A DNA stretch of 64,000 bases from Myxococcota bacterium. GTDB lineage: Bacteria > Myxococcota > Kuafuiibacteriia > Kuafuiibacteriales > Kuafuiibacteriaceae. Under the pieces are notes generated by a model that was not told where the DNA came from, ran no database searches, and saw nothing but the letters and a program-made list of their open reading frames with translations. Every line of letters starts with the position of its first letter. Position 1 is the first letter of the stretch. Positions 7,470 through 15,585 of the stretch are shown in pieces. Where the stretch lies: the NCBI GenBank assembly GCA_028289325.1, contig JANQQN010000259.1, positions 1 through 64,000 on the forward strand. The letters run 5' to 3'. The position numbers were made by a program, and so were the translations under genes.

Positions 7470-10109
7470 ATGAAAGCCTCAGCCAAACGACGCGCTTTCA
7501 ATTGGGGGCGATCTATCGCCCTGCTCTTGGTCATCTTCGCTGCGGTGATGTGGACGATGAACGAGCGGCCAACGCACGCGCAAGACAAGCCAGAAAGCGA
7601 CTTGAAAGGTGAGCTTCTGGAGCTCGCCAAGGCCAGGTCGTTGACGTCCGACGACATGATGGCCGCCGTCTCGACCTACACGAACGCAAAACAGAAGGAT
7701 GAATTCGTCTGCCTCAACTCTGGTGGGCAGGCGGCATCGGTCATCGTGTATGCCGTGCCTTCGATGCGGATCCTCAAGTACATCCCGACCTCGGCCCCCG
7801 ATTCGGCGGCGGGTTTCCAGTTCGACGAGCAAAGCCGGGCGACGATGAAAGAGGGCTTCATCGACGGCCGCCCCATAACGTGGGGCGACACCCACCACCC
7901 TGCCTTCTCGGAGACCGACGGCAAGTACGACGGCCGGTATGCATTCATCAACGACAAGGCCAACCCTCGCGTGTTCGTAATGGACCTTCGCGACTTCGAG
8001 ACCAAACAGATCGTCACCAATCCGCTGTTTCGGTCCGACCATGGTGGTGCGTTCGTCACCCCCAACACCGAATACATCGTCGAGGCCTCCCAATACCCGG
8101 CGCCGTTGGACCGCAAGTACCGGCCGATGACCCAAGCCAATTTCAACAAGCATTGGCGTGGCGGCGTCACTTTCCACGCGTTCGATCGCGACAAGGGTCG
8201 AATCGACACCGCGAAGTCGTTTACGGTCGTCGCCCCCCCGTATTGGCAGGACCTGTCCGACGCCGGAAAAGGGGAGAGCATGGGTTTCTCGTTCACCAAC
8301 TCGCTGTGCTCCGAGCGGTACATCGGCGGCATCGAGAAAGGCCGCCCGCCCTACGAAGCGGGCTGTTCGTCGCGAGACATGGACTATCTGCATGTCATCA
8401 ACTGGCAGAAGGCTGAGAAGGTCGTCGCCGCCGGCAAGGCGACCAAGATCAACAGACACACGGTCATCCCGATCGATCTCGCCATCCAAGAGGAACTGCT
8501 TTTCTTGATTCCCGAGGCCAAGTCACCGCACGGGGTCGATGTCTCCCCTGACGGCCGTTTCATCGTCGTCGCCGGCAAGCTGGACACCCATGGCCAGGTC
8601 TTCGACATCCGCAAGATCAAGGACCTCATCGCGAAGAAGGATTACATGGACCGCGACCCCTACGGCGTACCGATCCTCGATCACAAGAAGGCCCTGCACG
8701 GGCAGGTCGTGCTGGGTCTCGGGCCGCTTCACACCCAGTTCTCCAACGAGGAGGGGGTGGCCTACACGTCGGTCTACATCGATTCCGTCGTTGTTAAGTG
8801 GAGCATCACCGACCTCAAGATCCTCGACAAGCAGTCGGTGCACTACAACATCGGGCATCTCGTCTCGATGCAGGGCGACTCGCAAGATCCGCGAGGCAAG
8901 TACGTCATTTCGCTGAACAAGCTCGCGATCGATCGGTTCCGCGGCGTCGGCCCACTGCACCCGCAGAATCACCAGCTGATCGATGTATCGGGGCCGAAGA
9001 TGCGGCTGATCTACGATATGCCGCTCCCGATGGGCGAGCCCCACTACACCGTGTGCATCGACGCCGAGAAACTCGACACGTGGGATGCGTATCCGGTCGG
9101 AACCAACGCGCGCACGATGAACCGGGCGAGCTTCGCCATCGTGGCCGGCGAAGAGCGAATCGACCGGGATGGCACCACCACGGAGGTTTACGGAACCCTC
9201 TCCGAGGCGGGGCTGAGGCCGTCCAAAGTGACCGTCGACCAAGGCGATACGGTCGTACTCCACTTGACGAACGTCGAGACGGACCCCGATCGCACGATCG
9301 AAGTCAGCGTCGGCGGATATGGGGCGCTCGGCATCTACCCGCCGGGCAGAGCCTCTTCGATCCGATTCGTCGCCTCGCAGGCGGGGCTGTATCCCATCCG
9401 TATCGAGGGGGTCGATGACGCCCGCGGTAGCCGCAACTTTGGCCTCCTGTCCGTCAAACCGAAAGCCAGCTTCGAAAAGCAGCGGCTGCAGGAGGTCCGC
9501 CTCGCCCGCGCCACCGAGGCGAAACTCGCATCGTGGACCGTCGCACGCGATACGCGGGAGCTGGCTCCGGGAGAAGCGCAGTTCATCAAGTACGGGTGCG
9601 GCGGCTGCCATCAGAAGGGCAGAGAGCTCGGTGGACCCGACCTCACCGATGTCACCGCCCGGCGCGAAAAGAGCTGGCTCGTATCTTGGATCGTGGATCC
9701 CGAGCCCAAGTACGAAGAACCGTACGTAAAGGGTATGATCGAGCGATACGGCGTCAAAATGCCCAAGCAGGGCGTCTCTACCTCCGACGCGGAGGCGATC
9801 GTCGACTACCTCGATATCTGGCGCTCCACTTCCGCAGACGGCACCGCCGCGAAATCGGATGTGGATACCGGTGCCTACGGAAAGGTCTGCTACGCGTGTC
9901 ACGACAAAGGCGTTGCGGGAGCGCCGGTGCTCGGCGATAGCGCGCTGTGGGCGCCGCGGGTCAAACAAGGACGCGAGACGCTGATGAAGCACATCCACGA
10001 GGGTTACCAAGGAAAGGTCGGGTACATGCCTCCCCGCGGCGGATGCGGCGACTGCACGGACGCCGAGCTGACGACCGCTCTCGACTATATGTTGTCCAAG
10101 GTGAAGTGA
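7470..10109 (+). CDS. nosZ: NosZ-like protein retaining the CuZ site, lacking CuA, fused to two cytochrome c domains (putative catalytic N2O reductase subunit)
   Basis: An 879-residue exported protein; a signal sequence ends near THAQ at about residue 33. A twin arginine (KRRAF) is present but not a canonical Tat motif. The propeller keeps all seven CuZ histidines: H142/H143 (DTHHPAF), H191 (SDHGG), H354 (PHGVDVSPDG), H421 (GPLHTQF), H463 (IGHLVS) and H525 (GEPHYT). The cupredoxin domain (about 560-665) has lost the CuA ligands: DRTIEVS replaces the THGF histidine and the Cys-x3-Cys-x3-His segment is absent. Two haem domains follow: CGGCH (710-714, Met764 in KMPKQ) and CYACH (807-811, Met853 in GYMPP). 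Clade II NosZ proteins are known with one haem domain; two is unusual. The start is one base after the partner's stop codon. Confidence 0.88.
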   Translation: MKASAKRRAFNWGRSIALLLVIFAAVMWTMNERPTHAQDKPESDLKGELLELAKARSLTSDDMMAAVSTYTNAKQKDEFVCLNSGGQAASVIVYAVPSMRILKYIPTSAPDSAAGFQFDEQSRATMKEGFIDGRPITWGDTHHPAFSETDGKYDGRYAFINDKANPRVFVMDLRDFETKQIVTNPLFRSDHGGAFVTPNTEYIVEASQYPAPLDRKYRPMTQANFNKHWRGGVTFHAFDRDKGRIDTAKSFTVVAPPYWQDLSDAGKGESMGFSFTNSLCSERYIGGIEKGRPPYEAGCSSRDMDYLHVINWQKAEKVVAAGKATKINRHTVIPIDLAIQEELLFLIPEAKSPHGVDVSPDGRFIVVAGKLDTHGQVFDIRKIKDLIAKKDYMDRDPYGVPILDHKKALHGQVVLGLGPLHTQFSNEEGVAYTSVYIDSVVVKWSITDLKILDKQSVHYNIGHLVSMQGDSQDPRGKYVISLNKLAIDRFRGVGPLHPQNHQLIDVSGPKMRLIYDMPLPMGEPHYTVCIDAEKLDTWDAYPVGTNARTMNRASFAIVAGEERIDRDGTTTEVYGTLSEAGLRPSKVTVDQGDTVVLHLTNVETDPDRTIEVSVGGYGALGIYPPGRASSIRFVASQAGLYPIRIEGVDDARGSRNFGLLSVKPKASFEKQRLQEVRLARATEAKLASWTVARDTRELAPGEAQFIKYGCGGCHQKGRELGGPDLTDVTARREKSWLVSWIVDPEPKYEEPYVKGMIERYGVKMPKQGVSTSDAEAIVDYLDIWRSTSADGTAAKSDVDTGAYGKVCYACHDKGVAGAPVLGDSALWAPRVKQGRETLMKHIHEGYQGKVGYMPPRGGCGDCTDAELTTALDYMLSKVK

Positions 10110-10110
10110 G

Positions 10111-11397
10111 ATGCGCCTCTTCGGTCCGGTCCTCGTTTGCAGCGTCGCGTTGAGCCTCAACGCAGCGGCGGAATCGAAGCCCGAACTGACGCCTTGGCGC
10201 CGCGCCGACGCGACGGGTGCGCTGCAGGCGAGGCTGGACCGACTGCTGCCCGGCGAGAGACTCGTTCTCGAAGCCGGGCGGCACGAGGGGCCCATCATCA
10301 TCAAAGTCCCCGGCGTCACCATAGAGGGCGACCACGGAGCGGTCATCGACGGGCGCGGACTGGGGACCGTTGTTTCAATTCAAGCGAACGGCGTCACCCT
10401 TCGTGGCCTGACCATCACCGGCTCGGGTAACTCGAACCCCCTCGTACACGCCGGCGTAACCATCGACACCCAATCCGACGTCCGGCTCGAACGCCTCACC
10501 CTCCGCGATACGTTGTTCGGGATCGAGATCGCCAACAGTCATCACGTTCGGGTGGAGAAGTGCGACATCGCCTCGAAGGCCATCGACGAGACGTTCCGCG
10601 GCGATGCGCTCCGGATCTGGCACTCGAAAGACGTCGATATCGTCGACAATCACTGGCACGACGCTCGCGACGCGGTGGCCTGGTATTCTGACAACGTTCG
10701 CTTCCTCGATAATCGAGCGGAACGGTCGCGGTACAGCATCCACGGGATGTATTCGAAGAACATCCTCATCAAAGGAAACCGGTTCGAGAAGAACGCGGTC
10801 GGTATCTTCCTGATGTACGGAACGGGAAGCACCGTCGTTGACAACGAAATCCGAGAGTCGAACGGGGCCACAGGAATCGGCCTCGGTCTCAAAGAGACTT
10901 CGTTGGTGTACGCGCGAGACAACCGTTTCGTCTACTGCGCCAGCGGCATCCTGGTTGACAACTCCCCCTGGGAGCCCGGGACGCGCAACTGGTTCCACGG
11001 GAACCTCCTCGCATTCAACGACGTGGGGGTGCTCCTGGCCAATGACCGACCCGGAAGCGAATTTAAAGACAATCAGTTCCAGAGTAACCGAATGGATGTC
11101 GACACCGAAGCCCGCCGCACCTCCCCTGGGCGTTGGCTCCGCAATTACTGGGATAGCTACGCCGGCTTCGACCGCGATGGCGACGGTTGGGGCGACACCC
11201 CCCACGCGCCCCGCAAGTTTGGCGACCTCATGACGGGAAGTCATCCATCCTCGCAGTTCTTCCGCGGATCACCGGTGCTCCAGCTCATCAGTCTACTCGA
11301 GCGACTGGTGCCTATGACGGAGCCCTTGCTTCTGCTCGAGGATGCCGAGCCCCGGTTTGTTCCACCCACGCTCACAAAGGGATCGTCCAATGATTGA
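10111..11397 (+). CDS. nosD: NosD, periplasmic beta-helix protein for copper-site assembly
   Basis: A 428-residue exported protein with a Sec signal (about 1-20) and a right-handed parallel beta-helix of CASH/NosD repeats (for example GVTLRGLTITGSGN; NHWHDARDAVAWYSDNVRFL; NRFEKNAVGIFLMYGTGS). The C-terminal block WLRNYWDSYAGFDRDGDGWG is characteristic of NosD. NosD works with the NosFY ABC transporter to help build the CuZ cluster. The start is one base after the CuZ subunit gene, and the end overlaps nosF by 8 bases, so it is translationally coupled. Confidence 0.95.
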   Translation: MRLFGPVLVCSVALSLNAAAESKPELTPWRRADATGALQARLDRLLPGERLVLEAGRHEGPIIIKVPGVTIEGDHGAVIDGRGLGTVVSIQANGVTLRGLTITGSGNSNPLVHAGVTIDTQSDVRLERLTLRDTLFGIEIANSHHVRVEKCDIASKAIDETFRGDALRIWHSKDVDIVDNHWHDARDAVAWYSDNVRFLDNRAERSRYSIHGMYSKNILIKGNRFEKNAVGIFLMYGTGSTVVDNEIRESNGATGIGLGLKETSLVYARDNRFVYCASGILVDNSPWEPGTRNWFHGNLLAFNDVGVLLANDRPGSEFKDNQFQSNRMDVDTEARRTSPGRWLRNYWDSYAGFDRDGDGWGDTPHAPRKFGDLMTGSHPSSQFFRGSPVLQLISLLERLVPMTEPLLLLEDAEPRFVPPTLTKGSSND

Positions 11398-12265
11398 AGT
11401 GCAAACGCTCAGCAAGGCGTTCGGCCGGCAGGCGGTTCTCGATTCGCTCGACTTTTCGGCCCGCGCCGGCGAGCGGATCGCCCTCGTCGGGCAGAACGGC
11501 TCCGGCAAGACGACCCTCATGCGATGCCTTCTGGGGTTGTACCGATATCGCGGACGGATCGCCGTCGACGGGTTCGAGCCCCGCACCGACCGGGTTCGAC
11601 TCCTGTCCCGAGTCGCTTTTGTGCCCCAGTCGGCGCCCGGGATACGTCTGCGCGTTCGCGAGTATCTCGACCTCATCGAAGCGACCTGCGACATCGATCG
11701 CTCATCGATCCATCATCACGCCATGGAGCTGGGCCTGGACCTCGACGCGGTCGCCGACCGCCCTTTTCCCGCCCTTTCGGGCGGCATGAAGCAAAAGCTC
11801 CTCATCGGCGCGGCGATCGCTCGACGCCCCCGCTTGCTGCTCATGGACGAACCCGGTGCTAGTCTCGACGCGTCCGCCCGCGCGATCTTCTTTCGACAGC
11901 TCTCGCGACTACCTCCCGAGACAACGATGCTCATCACCTCTCACCGGGTCGACGAGCTCGCCGGCCTCGTCACCCGGGTCGTAGAGCTCGATGCGGGCAA
12001 GAAGGTCCTCGACGACGTCGTCGCCGGTGCGCCCACGGTAGACCTGTCCGACGTGTGCCGGGTTCGCCTCGTTCTTGCCCCGCCCCCCAACACCGTCGTC
12101 GAGAGCCTTCACGAGTGGGGGTTCATCGAACAAAGCGATGGCGCATGGGAAGGCTTGGTGGCCGCGCCAGACCGCTTTCGATTTCTCGCGCTCGTCACCC
12201 GGTGGTCGGGTTTGGTGCGCGTTTTCACCATGGAGGACGAGCCGACCGCTCGTAGTCAGTCATGA
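11390..12265 (+). CDS. nosF: NosF, ABC-transporter ATPase of the NosFY complex
   Basis: A 291-residue ATPase with Walker A GQNGSGKTT (34-42), signature LSGGMKQK, Walker B LLLMDEPG and an H-loop (ITSHR). A C-terminal tail of about 80 residues follows, as in NosF. With NosY it powers delivery, probably of a sulfur species, to NosD for CuZ maturation. The start overlaps nosD by 8 bases, and its stop overlaps the nosL start as ATGA. Confidence 0.93.
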   Translation: MIEVQTLSKAFGRQAVLDSLDFSARAGERIALVGQNGSGKTTLMRCLLGLYRYRGRIAVDGFEPRTDRVRLLSRVAFVPQSAPGIRLRVREYLDLIEATCDIDRSSIHHHAMELGLDLDAVADRPFPALSGGMKQKLLIGAAIARRPRLLLMDEPGASLDASARAIFFRQLSRLPPETTMLITSHRVDELAGLVTRVVELDAGKKVLDDVVAGAPTVDLSDVCRVRLVLAPPPNTVVESLHEWGFIEQSDGAWEGLVAAPDRFRFLALVTRWSGLVRVFTMEDEPTARSQS

Positions 12266-12678
12266 AAGCGATGGTATCCGCTCTAGGCCTCCTGCTGGTC
12301 ATCGCCGCTTGCCAGCCCGGTGAACTCGAGGTCCGCTCCCCACACTGGGGCAAAGACACTTGCGCGTACTGCCGGATGGCCGTCTCGTCGGCACCGTACG
12401 CCGCTCAGCTCGTGGGCCCGGGTGGCCAAGTCCGTCATTACGACGACCTCGGTTGCCTGATCAAAGACCAACAGCGCCGCCCGGAACTCCTGAAGCTCAG
12501 CGCCTACGTGACGTCGCCCGACGACCACGACCGCTGGCTTTTGTCGACCCAGACGCGCTTCGGAGAGAACCTCCCCACTCCGATGGATTTTGGCTTCGCA
12601 CCCCAAAAAGACGGCGCGATGTCTTTCGCCGACGTCGTCTCGCGAATGAAGCAAAGAGCCCCACCGAGGTCGCCATGA
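12262..12678 (+). CDS. nosL: NosL, copper-binding lipoprotein chaperone
   Basis: A 138-residue lipoprotein with lipobox IAAC (Cys17) and the NosL copper motif CAYCRM (C34, C37, M39). The typical downstream segment VRHYDDLGCLIKD also matches the family. NosL delivers Cu(I) for N2O reductase assembly. It is sandwiched between nosF and nosY with 4-base ATGA overlaps at both ends. Confidence 0.93.
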   Translation: MKAMVSALGLLLVIAACQPGELEVRSPHWGKDTCAYCRMAVSSAPYAAQLVGPGGQVRHYDDLGCLIKDQQRRPELLKLSAYVTSPDDHDRWLLSTQTRFGENLPTPMDFGFAPQKDGAMSFADVVSRMKQRAPPRSP

Positions 12679-13553
12679 CTGAATCTTCAGTGCTCTTCTT
12701 AAAAGAGCGAGCGACAGCGACCAACGCGTCGAAGCTGATCACCGTGGCCTGGCTCGACCTGAAGGAGACCCTGCGGGCTCGCTGGTACGGCCTGTATGTC
12801 CTCGGTTTCCTAGGATTGATGGGAACATTCTTCGTCTTCGGTCTGTCGGAATCCCAGGTCATGGGCTTTCATGGTCTCGGTAGAACGCTGATGACGTTCA
12901 TCCAGATCACGATTGTGGTTCTGCCCCTTTTTGTTCTCATGACCACCGCACGGACCCTGGTCGGGGACCGCGAGGCCGGCGTCTTTGAGTACGTCATGTC
13001 GCTCCCGGTGGGCTTGTCGGCCTACTACTGGGGTCGCCTGCTCGGGCGCGGGGCGGCGATCCTGTCGCCCCTCGTCGTTGCGCTGCTGGGCGGCGCCATC
13101 TTCGAAGCGTTGAGAGGCGGAGACGTGCCGTGGGGCATCGTCTTGTTCTACACCGGGCTCACCGCCTCGATGGTCGCCTGTTTCCTTGGCTTGGCTACGT
13201 TGATCTCGGTGTTGAGTCGCAGCCAAGAAATGGCCGTCGGCGCCGCGTTCACGATCTGGCTCACCATGGAGGCCCTGATCGACGCTCTGCTTCTCGGCCT
13301 CATGGTGCAGCAGCGCCTTCCCGCCACCACAGTGATCGGCGCCGCGCTCATCAATCCTCTGCAGGCGTTCCGAACGGCCGCCATCGCTCTGTTCGATCCC
13401 GAACTCACGATCCTGGGACCAATCTCCTACACCCTGCTCGCCGAACTCGGTACCGAAGGCCTCCTGGCGTGGGCTTTGACGTGGCCAACGGTGGTCGGTG
13501 TGGTCGCCGCCTCCATCGGCGCATGGGTGTTCGTTCGAAGGGATACGGTGTAG
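12675..13553 (+). CDS. nosY: NosY, membrane permease of the NosFY complex
   Basis: A 292-residue ABC-2-type permease with about six membrane segments. Recognisable NosY landmarks are LKETLRARWYGLY near residue 30, TLVGDREAGVFEYVMSLPV after the second helix, and GAALINPLQAFRTAAI near residue 220. It ends with a short basic tail (VFVRRDTV). Longer frames start inside nosL; ATG 12675 overlaps the nosL stop by 4 bases and fits the operon. Confidence 0.92.
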   Translation: MTESSVLFLKERATATNASKLITVAWLDLKETLRARWYGLYVLGFLGLMGTFFVFGLSESQVMGFHGLGRTLMTFIQITIVVLPLFVLMTTARTLVGDREAGVFEYVMSLPVGLSAYYWGRLLGRGAAILSPLVVALLGGAIFEALRGGDVPWGIVLFYTGLTASMVACFLGLATLISVLSRSQEMAVGAAFTIWLTMEALIDALLLGLMVQQRLPATTVIGAALINPLQAFRTAAIALFDPELTILGPISYTLLAELGTEGLLAWALTWPTVVGVVAASIGAWVFVRRDTV

Positions 13554-13555
13554 TC

Positions 13556-14212
13556 ATGTTTCGTCGCTATCTGGTGCTAACATTCGCCGCGTTGGCCGTC
13601 GTCTTCTACGCGATCGCCTACTTCCAGCCGATGTGGGGCTGGTATCTATCCGCGCCGCAGTACCCACAAGGCCTCGTGATGTCGGTCTACCTCGACCGCC
13701 TGACCGGCGACATCACCGAGATCAACATCCTCAATCACTACATCGGTATGGCGCACCTCGACGAGGCCGCGAAGCTCGAACGTAGCCTGGCCATCTACGG
13801 CGTTTGCGGCATCGGCCTGATGAGCATGCTGCTCGTCTTCTTCCCTGGTCGTCGTTACGCCAAGTACTTCACCGTTCCCGCCCTGCTCTTCCCGGTCGTC
13901 TTCTTGGGGATGATGTACTACTGGATGTATCGGTTCGGTCATGAGCTCAGCCCCGATGCTCCGGTGACGGTTCCGCCCTTTACCCCGACCTTGGTCGGCC
14001 AAGGGCAGATCGGCAACTTCCATACGCTGGGTCTACCAGGGGCGGGATTTTATCTGATCCTTGGCTCTGCTCTCGCGGTGGCCGCGGCTTTTCTCCTCCG
14101 GAGCCGAGTTTGCGCGGGGTGTGCGCACGCGGTCCAGTGCGGCGCCGTCTGCCCTCATCTATTCATTGGAAAAACCGCCGATGCGCCGCCGTCGAAGCTG
14201 AAGGTCCTTTGA
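13556..14212 (+). CDS. nos-cluster integral membrane protein with cysteine-rich C-terminus, function unknown
   Basis: A 218-residue protein starting two bases after nosY. It has an N-terminal membrane helix (LTFAALAVVFYAIAYF), a periplasmic stretch with conserved-looking NHYIGMAHLDEAAKLER, then three more helices (ICGIGLMSMLLVFF-like; VPALLFPVVFLGMMYYWMY; GFYLILGSALAVAAAFLL). A cytoplasmic tail follows with C-x2-C-x5-C-x3-CPH, suggesting a metal or redox site. Unnamed membrane proteins are common in clade II nos clusters, where they are suspected of electron transfer or metal handling. That is the likely class; no function is proven. This cluster has no nosR in the window. Confidence 0.8.
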   Translation: MFRRYLVLTFAALAVVFYAIAYFQPMWGWYLSAPQYPQGLVMSVYLDRLTGDITEINILNHYIGMAHLDEAAKLERSLAIYGVCGIGLMSMLLVFFPGRRYAKYFTVPALLFPVVFLGMMYYWMYRFGHELSPDAPVTVPPFTPTLVGQGQIGNFHTLGLPGAGFYLILGSALAVAAAFLLRSRVCAGCAHAVQCGAVCPHLFIGKTADAPPSKLKVL

Positions 14213-14238
14213 CCCGCGAAGCTCAGTCCTTCGTTCCG

Positions 14239-15585
14239 TCACCGACGGCGTTTCTTTACCAAGATCAAGTCGCCAACGTTGGTGCCGGTGGGCCCGCTGT
14301 CGACCGTGTAGCCTGTCGCCGACAGGAAGCGGTGGGAGTCGTTTCGTTCGAGATAATCGGCTGCATCGAGGCCGAGCGCCTGTCCGCGAGCGACGGCGTG
14401 GCCGTCACCGAACGCCCCCGCTGATGGGCTCATTCCGTCGATGCCATCCGTTCCCAGCGACAAGATCGTCAAGTCGTCGCGTCCGGCAAGAGCGATCGCC
14501 GCCGCCAGCGCGAGCTCCTGATTCCTACCGCCCCGGCCATCTCCCTTTACGGTCACCGTCGTCTCCCCTGCGTAGATCCGCGTGTGACCCGGCTCGAGGT
14601 CGTCGGCGGCGCGAACGAGATCGACAGCGACCTCGCGCGCTTCACCCTCCAGATCCGTCCGAACGATCTCCGCGGTGTCGCCGCTGCGCTCGACGGCATC
14701 TTTCGCCGCCGCCGCCGCGGTCTCGCCACTGGCCAACACCTCGATCGTCTGTTGGCCGAAGGCCGAATTGTCCTTGGGCGTGTCGGGAACCAAGCCGCGG
14801 TCGCCGTCTTCGATCCGCTTTCGGACCGATCGAGGAACCTTATCCATGAGGTCATACCGGATCAGCACGTCCATGGCGTCCCGGTAAGTCGACGGGTCGG
14901 GAACCGTGGGGCCCGACGCGATAACGTCGAGGGGCGAGCCGATCACATCCGAAATGATCAACGTGACCACCGCCCCCGCCGACGCCAGCGCTTCGGCCAG
15001 CCGCCCACCCTTGAGCGCCGACAGGTGCTTTCGCACCGCATTGAGCTCGTTGATGGTCGCGCCGGAGCGCAAGAGCAATCGGTTGGTGGTCCGAAGGTCG
15101 TCGAGGGTTATGGTCTTCGCCGGCACCGTTGCCACCGCGGATCCTCCCCCGGAGATCAATACAAAGACGAGGTCCGAAGGTCGCACCGTCGCCGCCGCAT
15201 CGAGAATGCGCTTTCCACCTCGAACGCTCCCTTCATCGGGAACCGGATGCGCGCCGGCCACGACCTCGAGGCCATCGACGGGTGATACGGTCGGGGTCAC
15301 CAAAACGCCCTCGGGGCGCAGGGGCGCCAACAGACGCAGGGTAGCCTGCGCCATGGGGACTGCGGCCTTTCCTAGTCCGAGCACCACCACTCGTTCGTAA
15401 TCCGACAAGACCAGCCGTCGTGTTCCCAACCCCAACGTCTGGCCGTCACGAGCGACAGCGCGAAAGAGCGCTCCGTCGGGCATCACCGAAGACAGAGCGG
15501 CTTCCGCAACGGCGAGCAGACCGAGCCGAGCTTCGAACTCGCGGTGCGGCGCCGGATCGATGTGCACTCCCTTGCGAGCGGTCAT
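14239..15585 (-). CDS. gckA: Glycerate 2-kinase (MOFRL family)
   Basis: A 448-residue cytoplasmic enzyme of the GckA/TtuD family that phosphorylates D-glycerate to 2-phosphoglycerate. Visible family landmarks are VLGLGKAAVPMA, LISGGGSAVATVP, NAVRKHLSALKGGRLA, SDVIGSPLDVIASGPTVPD and the C-terminal MOFRL segment GDGRGGRNQELALAAAI followed by SLGTDGIDG. ATG 15585 overlaps the stop of the upstream aminotransferase as ATGA; an alternative GTG at 15597 would add four residues. It is the last gene of a three-gene operon. Confidence 0.92.
   Translation of the reverse strand: MTARKGVHIDPAPHREFEARLGLLAVAEAALSSVMPDGALFRAVARDGQTLGLGTRRLVLSDYERVVVLGLGKAAVPMAQATLRLLAPLRPEGVLVTPTVSPVDGLEVVAGAHPVPDEGSVRGGKRILDAAATVRPSDLVFVLISGGGSAVATVPAKTITLDDLRTTNRLLLRSGATINELNAVRKHLSALKGGRLAEALASAGAVVTLIISDVIGSPLDVIASGPTVPDPSTYRDAMDVLIRYDLMDKVPRSVRKRIEDGDRGLVPDTPKDNSAFGQQTIEVLASGETAAAAAKDAVERSGDTAEIVRTDLEGEAREVAVDLVRAADDLEPGHTRIYAGETTVTVKGDGRGGRNQELALAAAIALAGRDDLTILSLGTDGIDGMSPSAGAFGDGHAVARGQALGLDAADYLERNDSHRFLSATGYTVDSGPTGTNVGDLILVKKRRR

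Noticed and set aside
7470-7560. Twin-arginine (Tat) signal on the CuZ subunit
   Set aside because: KRRAFNWG has two arginines but not the S-R-R-x-F-L-K consensus; clade II NosZ proteins use Sec, so the export route is left open.
8523-10346. 607-codon minus-strand frame opposite the CuZ/cytochrome gene
   Set aside because: The plus strand encodes CuZ histidines and two haem motifs in the same stretch; the minus frame has no recognisable domain.
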